Made by a program: the position numbers and the translations under genes. Source: Discostella pseudostelligera (taxonomy: Eukaryota > Bacillariophyta > Thalassiosirophyceae > Thalassiosirales > Thalassiosiraceae). From it: a stretch of DNA of 64,000 nucleotides. The stretch spans positions 26,146-90,145 of the forward strand of contig JALLBK010000061.1 in NCBI GenBank assembly GCA_036940085.1, given 5' to 3'. Position 1 is the stretch's first letter, and every line of letters starts with the position of its first letter. The notes below the pieces were generated by a model. That model was not told the DNA's origin. It made no database searches and saw nothing but the letters and a program-made list of their open reading frames with translations. Shown here piece after piece: positions 57,648-64,000 of this stretch.

Positions 57648-58268
57648 CTTCGATCAGCTTACCCCCGTCTATTGCCCAACACCACACAGATGAAATTGGT
57701 ACTCCTACGCAAACTCTTGTGAACTACCGTCGATGTTCGCCGAGCAGAGTTCTGCTAGGAGTACGATGACGATGAAGAATCGGCGGCGACGGCCGACGGA
57801 ACCGATGATGTGCCATGTGATTCGTGTGCGAATCCAAAAGATCCAATACCTGTTGCCGCCAAATTAAGCGATACTTTTAACGCCATCTCTGTACCAATAA
57901 TCGCCAATATCTTGTCCATCACCAGACATTACAAAGTGCAAACCGATTTCCTATGTAAGTAATCGACGTCACATCGGCATTAGTGACGCACGTCACCAGA
58001 AAAGACCAGCACTCAGAAGAAAGATACTTAACGTCAGTTGGTAGATCTCTGATTCAGCAGTTTCGCTAAATTGGAATTTTGGCGACATTGGATCCAAAGC
58101 CACACAAAAGATCCGATTTATCCGATCCGTCGACGTCGATGGGCGATGGTCGCGTCAGTAACAGTAGCAGTATCACAGTCACAGTATCTAGCACACTCCA
58201 TCTCCCTCGAATCTACCACTTCAACTACTGCCCTCTGCCAATCTCAACACATAAATTCCATTCAAACC
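57648..58268. promoter_or_regulatory. Divergent promoter, desaturase and cyclopropane synthase
   Basis: This 621-bp interval contains an inverted repeat AGCAGAGTTCTGCT near 57740, GTGACGCACGTCAC near 57982 (a near-palindrome with ACGTCAC, a CRE/bZIP-type core), a second TGACGT-like word ATCGACGTCAC near 57962, and AAAGATACTTAACG near 58020. It has no GGCGGGAA box. Upstream in-frame codons of the synthase extend into it. Confidence 0.45.
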
Positions 58269-61200
58269 ATGGCCCAGCGCATCGCAATCATCGGGGGCGG
58301 CGTCTCCGGCCTCGCCGCCGCTTGGCATCTTCACACCCAATCGGACCCCAATTCCGTCGATGTGCACATCTTCGAATCTGAAGCTCGTTTGGGTGGACAT
58401 GCTCATACGCTCACGCTTGATACGGAAAAGTTTACTAGTCGAGAGTATACCAATGGCACTGCAGCTGTCGCCGCTGATGATGACAATGCACGCGATGAAG
58501 AAAAGAAAGAGAATGGTGACGAGCAGAACCCCAACGAGGTGGACATTGATGTCGGCTTCATGGTGTACAACAAGGGCAACTATCCCAACATGACGCGATG
58601 GTTTGAATCTCTTGGCGTTCAAGGAGAAGACACCGACATGAGTCTTTCCGTTAGTCTCGATGGTGGCAAGAAGGAATGGAGCAGCCACTCCCTCAAGGGT
58701 CTATTCGCCAACCCACTCCAATGCATCAAACCTGAATTTTACACCTTCCTCAAAGATCTTCTGCATTTCAATGCCAATGCCGGTGAACTACTACTACTGC
58801 CACCCAACCATCCCAAACGTCAAGTGAACATTCAAGAATATCTCACACAGGAGGGATATTCGGAGGCATTTGCATCCTACTACCTCCTCCCGATGATGGC
58901 AGCTTTATGGTCATCCAGTCATGAGGATGTATTGGCCTTTCCTGCCAGCTCGTTGGTGGAGTTCATGTGCAATCATAAAATGCTCCAATTGTTCGATCGT
59001 CCACAGTATCAAACGCCCGCAGGACGGAGTATTCAGTACACTTCAAAGATTGCTCAAATGTTGGGGAAGAATGCTCACACCAACACACCGATTGTGACAT
59101 TGAAGAAGATGGTTAGTACTCGCGATGGTGATGGAATCGAGTACGAACTGTTCACGAACAATTATGTATCCGTGGGACACTTTGATCATGTAGTCTTTGC
59201 TTGTCATTCGCCGCAGGCAGTCCAGATTCTCAATACATGCAAATTCACCAATCCTGGTTTGATTGCGGCATTGGAGAAGGTGGAATACGGAGAAAACGTC
59301 GTGTATGTTCACTCCGATGCTACTCTAATGCCAAAGAGAAAGGCTGCATGGGGTTCCTGGAATTGCATGGGTAAAAGTGAATTGCTAACGACTCATTTGC
59401 AAAAAAAAAGTAAAAAGGGACGAGAGGCGATGGAAGGAGCAGCATCTGGCTTCGGAAACAAACTAGATCACGAGGTAGAGGAGGTAGAGGATGGAAACAA
59501 TCTCGAGGGAGAGAATGGACGTATGCGCGCCGTCTACGTGACATACTACATCAATCGTCTACAAAATCTAACCACGAGCACGGATATCTTCGTCTCACTC
59601 AATCCGCACACGGCACCGCGATCGGACCTCGTCTACCGACGTCAGATTATGGCTCATCCGCAATTCAACCAACGTACGCACGAGGGTCGTGCCGACATCA
59701 AGGAGAATTTCCAAGGCAAGGATGGATTGTGGTTCTGTGGTGCCTACATGGGTTATGGCTTCCATGAGGATGGGTGCCGTGCAGGATTTGAGGTGGCCAC
59801 GGCGATCAATGGCGTGGCATTGCCATGGGTGAAGGACGTGTCGGCGGCGGAATCGACGGATCTCCTAGTCCTACCTCCACCGGACTTGGCGAAGATTACA
59901 TTTGAGCAAAATGATACCTTCTATCGTAGGCTCAAACGACTTTTGACGTATCGCATCCCCGTCGCCATTTGCAAGGCATTTGTTACTCGCTTCCTCCAAG
60001 CGGCAATTACCAAAGGACAGCTGGTATTAAAGTTAAATGACGGCTCTGAATTGTCATTTGGAGATGGAACAGCATGCGGCGACGACTCCTTCCCTGTCAT
60101 CGCCCGAGTATTTGATGATTGGTTCTTTGTCAAAGTTGCTACCGAATACGATTTGGGATTGGCGCGATCGTACATGGCGGGTCAATTCCTAGTCGAGAAG
60201 TTGACGAAGAAGGAAGATTACCCCTGGACACTTCGTACTCCTAAGATGGATGGTGTGGATACTGAGAATGAGGCCAATGACATCATCGGCGATCCCATTG
60301 GCCTCACTCGTCTCTTCCTCTTGTTCGTTGGCAACCGCGATACCTCTGCCATTGGATTGCGTTCGTCGAAGCAACATACCTATGCCAATGCGCTCCAGAA
60401 TGCATCGGGACTTGCCATATCGAAGATTGGATCATTGGTTAACTACCTTCGTTTCAAGATCTTCATGGACAATTCGGAACGTGGTGGGTCGTTGAAGAAC
60501 ATTCATGCCCACTACGATTTGTCGAATGACTTATTCCGTACATTCCTTGATAAGGAAACTTTGATGTACTCCTCGGCAATTTACGATGCCGTGGCTCCTC
60601 CGCCGGCTATCATGGGCCAGCCATCGTCGGGGCTGGTGTTCAAGGGAAGTTTAGAGGAGGCACAATGGCGTAAGCTCGACACCTTGTGCGATCGCGCACA
60701 ACTCCAGCCTGGACAAACTTTGCTGGATATTGGATTCGGATGGGGTGGTCTTTCACTCCATGCCGCCAAGAAGTACGGTTGCCATGTGACGGGCATCACC
60801 CTCAGTGTCGAACAGAAGGCTTTGGCAGAAGAACGTGTGGAGAAGGAAGGTCTGGGACATCTCATCAATTTTGAGGTCATTGACTATCGTACGTTTGCCC
60901 GTCGAAAGGACAATCAAGGGAAGTTTGACCGTGTCATCTCTTGCGAGATGATCGAGGCAGTTGGCCATGAGCATCTAGGTGAATTCTTCTGGGCAGTAGA
61001 GCAAGTATTGAAATATGATGGTGTTTTGGTGATGGAGGCAATCACCACCCCCGAGGCACGATATGAGACTTACCTCCGTTCTACGGATTTCATCAACACC
61101 GTCATCTTTCCGGGTGGTATTTGCCCGTCCCTTCATGCGCTTGTGGATGCATCGTACAAATGGTCAACTCTCACGTTGGAGCACATCGACAACATTGGCC

Positions 61201-61472
61201 TACATTATGCAGAAACATTGGCCGAGTGGCGCAGGAGGTTTAATGCCAACGAAGCAGTAGTGAGAAAGATGGGCTTTGATGATGTCTTCATGAGAGTTTG
61301 GAACTACTACATGACATACTGTGAGGCAGGTTTCCGATCGCAGACAGAGCATTGCCTCATTTTGGTGTTTTCCCGTCCAGGGAATAGGGCGTTGTTGCCT
61401 CTGAGTGAGAGCAGGTCAGTTACTCAACTGAAGTGCTTGACCAAAGAGGAAGTGGAAACTTGGATTGAGTAG
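58269..61472 (+). CDS. FAD amine-oxidase-like domain fused to cyclopropane fatty acid synthase
   Basis: Single-exon, 1067 residues from the ATG at 58269, which puts the FAD motif at the extreme N-terminus (RIAIIGGGVSGLAAAWHL; Gly9, Gly11, Gly14). An in-frame ATG at 58146 would add 41 residues. Residues ~1-530 form an FAD oxidoreductase; a linker follows, and the C-terminal ~330 residues are a cyclopropane-fatty-acyl-phospholipid synthase: IHAHYDLSNDLFRTFLDKET, SAM motif LLDIGFGWGGLSLHAAKKYG (Asp820), GITLSVEQ, SCEMIEAVGHEHLGEFF and HCLILVFSRPG. The synthase adds a methylene from SAM across a cis double bond of a phospholipid acyl chain. The same FAD-CFA fusion is known from plants. The central part has its own acidic insertion (residues ~60-85) and a Lys-rich one near 380. 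Confidence 0.92.
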   Translation: MAQRIAIIGGGVSGLAAAWHLHTQSDPNSVDVHIFESEARLGGHAHTLTLDTEKFTSREYTNGTAAVAADDDNARDEEKKENGDEQNPNEVDIDVGFMVYNKGNYPNMTRWFESLGVQGEDTDMSLSVSLDGGKKEWSSHSLKGLFANPLQCIKPEFYTFLKDLLHFNANAGELLLLPPNHPKRQVNIQEYLTQEGYSEAFASYYLLPMMAALWSSSHEDVLAFPASSLVEFMCNHKMLQLFDRPQYQTPAGRSIQYTSKIAQMLGKNAHTNTPIVTLKKMVSTRDGDGIEYELFTNNYVSVGHFDHVVFACHSPQAVQILNTCKFTNPGLIAALEKVEYGENVVYVHSDATLMPKRKAAWGSWNCMGKSELLTTHLQKKSKKGREAMEGAASGFGNKLDHEVEEVEDGNNLEGENGRMRAVYVTYYINRLQNLTTSTDIFVSLNPHTAPRSDLVYRRQIMAHPQFNQRTHEGRADIKENFQGKDGLWFCGAYMGYGFHEDGCRAGFEVATAINGVALPWVKDVSAAESTDLLVLPPPDLAKITFEQNDTFYRRLKRLLTYRIPVAICKAFVTRFLQAAITKGQLVLKLNDGSELSFGDGTACGDDSFPVIARVFDDWFFVKVATEYDLGLARSYMAGQFLVEKLTKKEDYPWTLRTPKMDGVDTENEANDIIGDPIGLTRLFLLFVGNRDTSAIGLRSSKQHTYANALQNASGLAISKIGSLVNYLRFKIFMDNSERGGSLKNIHAHYDLSNDLFRTFLDKETLMYSSAIYDAVAPPPAIMGQPSSGLVFKGSLEEAQWRKLDTLCDRAQLQPGQTLLDIGFGWGGLSLHAAKKYGCHVTGITLSVEQKALAEERVEKEGLGHLINFEVIDYRTFARRKDNQGKFDRVISCEMIEAVGHEHLGEFFWAVEQVLKYDGVLVMEAITTPEARYETYLRSTDFINTVIFPGGICPSLHALVDASYKWSTLTLEHIDNIGLHYAETLAEWRRRFNANEAVVRKMGFDDVFMRVWNYYMTYCEAGFRSQTEHCLILVFSRPGNRALLPLSESRSVTQLKCLTKEEVETWIE

Positions 61473-62289
61473 AGGTTTGTTGTACGCCATGTTCAGCAAG
61501 AGATGCATGTTTCTTTGTTTATCATTAATCAACGTCTAATTTTGAGTAGACAATGTTTAGCTTTGATATCAGCGACTATGCAACCGATGCATTTATTTGA
61601 ATTTGATGTGTTTCGTAGCAATGATCTGGATCTTCACGGGTCTTCACTCTTAGTGACTTGAGGGACCAAACCACCACATAATCTAATGTTGATATGCTGC
61701 ACTCATTATTGCATAGCTTAGTACTGCCCATCAATCCTTCTTGCTAGTTAGCTTGTATCAGCACCACTTTTTGCATCACCCAGTAGATTACCTTTTACTT
61801 CTAGTGCACTACCACATCATTTTACATCAGTCATCAGCTTCTTGTTGGTGCATCACTCCTCCTCCATAGTGTTGTCTCCTTGTCCTTGCCTGTTTTTGTC
61901 AGTATCACTGCTCTCCTCATTCTTGATGGACTCCTGCTTTTCAATATCATGATCCTCAATCCTCACATAATTCTCTCAGCACCATAGTATTTTTCTCCCC
62001 CGTGATCTTGTGCATAAAAGCAAGTATCACTTGTGGCAGACTTGTGAGAGTAGTAGCTTCAACTCCACCTTCTTCCTGCTTTGGTGGTGGGCTGTGCAAC
62101 AAGAAAGAACTATCCTTCCCATCCTAACAAGCCAAGCATGATCACTCTACTACTCTAGCTCTTATTCTCTTCTCTTCAGCACATTGCTGCAAACACTATC
62201 TCAACTCATCCTTGTACTATCCTATCATCACCACCTCCTCCTTGTCACATTATTGCTCATTGTTGTACTAACAATCCTCTTGTTCTTAC
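61473..62289. other. Gene-free region, pyrimidine-rich on the + strand
   Basis: These 817 bases follow the cyclopropane synthase. From about 61700 the + strand is rich in CT, CAT and CAC words without an open frame longer than noise. It ends abruptly at the purine-rich minisatellite near 62290. No gene, tRNA or transposon end is seen. Confidence 0.5.
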
Positions 62290-64000
62290 AGGGTGCTGGT
62301 GTGTATCTACAGAGGTGCACAGGTGCAGAGGTGCACATATGAAGGTGCTGTGGTGCTGATGAGGTGCAGAGAGTGCCGATGCAGATATGGAGGTGCTGAG
62401 GTGCTGAAGATGAGCAAGAGGTGCAGTTATGGACTGCTGAGGTGCTGATGCTGAGGGTGCAGGTGCAGAGATATGGAGGTGCTGAGGTGCGTAGGTGCAG
62501 ATATGGAGGTGCTGAGGTGCGTAGGTGCAGATATGGAGGTGATGAGGTGAGAGGTGTAGGTGCAGAGTGTGGAGGAGTTGCAGAGGTGCAGGTGCAGAGG
62601 AGTGCAGAGTGCAGAGGTGCTGATATGGAGGTACTGATGTGCTGAAGAGGCACAGAAGGGTGCAAAGGAGCTGCAGATCAGCTGCAGAGGTGCAGATGCA
62701 GCTGCAGAGGTGCAGATGCAGAGGTGCAGATGCAGAGGTGCAGATGCAGAGGTGCAGATGCAGAGGTACAGATGCAGAGGTGCAGATGCAGAGGTGCAGA
62801 TGCAGAGGTGCTGATGCAGAGGTGCTGAGGTACTGAAGCAGTGCAGAGGTGCAGAGGTGCAGAGGAGCTGCAGAGGTGAATATGCTGAGTGCGCAGGATG
62901 TGCAGAGGTCAGAGGTGCAGGTGCAGAGACACAGATATGGGATATGGAGTAGCTGGGGTGTTGAAGAAGTGGTGCAGAGGAGGTGCAGATGTGCAGATAT
63001 GGAGGAGAATGGAGAAGCTGGTGATGTGCAGAGGTGAAGGGGTGCTGAGATGCTGAGGGGTGCTGAGTTGCAAATATGGAAGTGCTGAGATGTAGAGGAG
63101 GTGCATAGGTTCAGAGCTGCAGATATGGAGGTGCTGAGGTGCTCCTGAAGAGGTGCAGAGGGGTGCAGAGGCGTGCACAGGAGATGCAGAGGTACAGGTG
63201 CAGATGTGCAGATATGGAGGTGCTGAGGTGCTGAAGAGGTGTTGAAGAGGTGCAGAGGAGCTGCACAGGTGTGGTTACAGAGTGCACAGGAGATGCAGAG
63301 ATGCAGAGATGCAGAGATGCAGAGGTGCAGAGGTGCAGAGGTGCAGAGGTGCAGAGGTGCAGAGGTTCAGCGGTTCAGCGGTTCAGAGATGTAGATACGG
63401 AGGTGCAGAGGAGGTGCAGAGGAGCTGCACAGATGTGGGTACAGAGTGCACAGGAGATGCAGAGGTGCAGAGGCGCAGAGGCGGTGCAGAGATGCAGAGG
63501 TGCAGAGGTGCAGAAGTGCCGAGGTGCAGAGGTGCAGAGGAGCTGCACAGGTGTGGGTACTGATGTGGGTACAGAGTGCACAGGAGATGCAGAGGTGCAG
63601 AGGTGCAGAGGTGCAGAGGTGCAGAGGTGCTGAGGTGCAGAGGTGCAGATGTGCAGATATGCAGATGTGCAGATGTGCAGATGTGCAGATGTGCAGAGGT
63701 GCAGAGGTGTAGATGTGCAGATGTGCAGATGTGTAGATGTGCAGATGTGTAGATGTGTAGATGTGTAGATGTGTAGATGTGCAGATGTGCAGATATGCAG
63801 AGGTGCAGAGGTGCAGAGGTGCAGTGGTGCAGAGGTGCAGAGGTGCAGAGGAGGTGCATAGGAGATGCAGAGGAACAGAAGTCTAGAGGTGCAGATGTGC
63901 AGAGGTGCAGAGATGCAGAGGTGCAGAGGTGCAGAGGTGCACAGATGCAGAGGTGCAGAGGTGCAGAGGTGCAGAGGTGCAGAGGTGCAGAGGTGCAGAG
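62290..64000. repeat. Minisatellite of the 8-bp unit GTGCAGAG, running off the window
   Basis: About 1.7 kb is made of GTGCAGAG and one-base variants (GTGCAGAT, GTGCTGAG, GTGTAGAT, GTACAGAT), with 6-bp GCAGAT and GCAGAG steps mixed in. Composite units such as AGATATGGAGGTGCTGAGGT recur (about 62385, 62469, 62505, 63125, 63213), and two ~170-bp segments near 63245-63300 and 63415-63470 resemble each other. Because 8 is not a multiple of 3, all frames read an 8-residue cycle (for example AEVQRCRG), which produces long artefactual open frames on both strands. It reaches the right edge and may mark a subtelomeric or otherwise gene-poor region. Confidence 0.92.

Noticed and set aside
62228..63859. 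Open frames of 60-158 codons on both strands in the last 1.7 kb
   Set aside because: All are translations of the 8-bp GTGCAGAG array, giving 8-residue cycles in every frame; there is no start context, domain or non-repeat sequence.
62640..64000. Possible CRISPR-like array
   Set aside because: Units are contiguous 8-bp repeats with no unique spacers and there are no cas genes; the host is a eukaryote.
1..64000. tRNA, rRNA, transposase or integrase genes
   Set aside because: I looked for T-loop-like GGTTCGAATCC words, cloverleaf neighbours, long terminal repeats and reverse transcriptase or transposase motifs and saw none convincing; short or divergent copies could still be missed without a covariance search.

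Overview
The window is nuclear DNA of a diatom, most likely a centric (Thalassiosira-like) species. This rests on short spliceosomal introns (mostly 70-100 nt, GT-AG), plastid-type bipartite presequences whose signal peptide ends in an ASAFAP-like motif (clearest in the rubredoxin, SEAFAPP), two biosilica-type genes (a silaffin-like protein and a Trp-rich cingulin-like protein), and families typical of stramenopile algae. Genus and species are inference. I see no prokaryotic operons, transposons, CRISPR arrays, rRNA genes or convincing tRNA genes.

Layout. 1-4.4 kb: left-edge partial membrane protein (-), COPI-associated membrane protein (+), LarE-type sulfurtransferase (-), short-spaced [2Fe-2S] ferredoxin (+). 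4.8-16 kb: coiled-coil protein kinase (-), SF3B3 spliceosome subunit (-), cysteine-less mitochondrial ferredoxin-fold protein (+), plastid atypical SDR (-), an ISD11/LYRM4 gene assembled from two short exons (+), XPA-like repair protein (-), a 59-residue membrane protein (-). 16-25 kb: ankyrin-like protein (+), plastid methyltransferase (-), two-TM protein (-), patatin-like lipase (+). 25-33.7 kb: ESCRT-III VPS20/CHMP6 (-), F-box/ankyrin gene (+) abutting an isolated Sec1/Munc18 fragment (-), a fused MlaF-MlaE-type lipid ABC transporter (-), a DUF3754 membrane protein (+), an EEF1AKMT4/METTL13-like methyltransferase (-). 34-40 kb: coiled-coil protein (+), plastid rubredoxin (-), 3-hydroxyacyl-CoA dehydratase fused to a Rossmann-like region (+). 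40-42.3 kb: the two biosilica-type genes in tandem (-). 43-61.5 kb: phytanoyl-CoA dioxygenase-like protein (-), three-WW/J-domain protein (+), Pro/Gln-rich protein (-), Trp/Tyr permease-type transporter (+), EMC3 (+), isocitrate lyase in six exons (+), unknown acidic protein (-), front-end desaturase (-), and FAD-oxidoreductase/cyclopropane synthase fusion (+). From 61.5 kb to the edge there is no gene; the last 1.7 kb is a minisatellite built on the 8-bp unit GTGCAGAG.

Shared biology. Genes are mostly single units in alternating orientation with short divergent promoters. Many of these promoters carry an E2F-like GGCGGGAA box, often as ATATGGCGGGAA and sometimes beside AAGATA or CTGTCYGTC words. 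Lipid metabolism is prominent (dehydratase fusion, front-end desaturase, cyclopropane synthase, patatin lipase, Mla-type transporter, isocitrate lyase), but the genes are scattered, and only the desaturase and cyclopropane synthase share a promoter region.

Limits. Exon joins were placed by eye from splice signals, frame continuity and family resemblance. No alignment or database search was run. One undetermined base (40352) marks an assembly gap in the cingulin-like gene.
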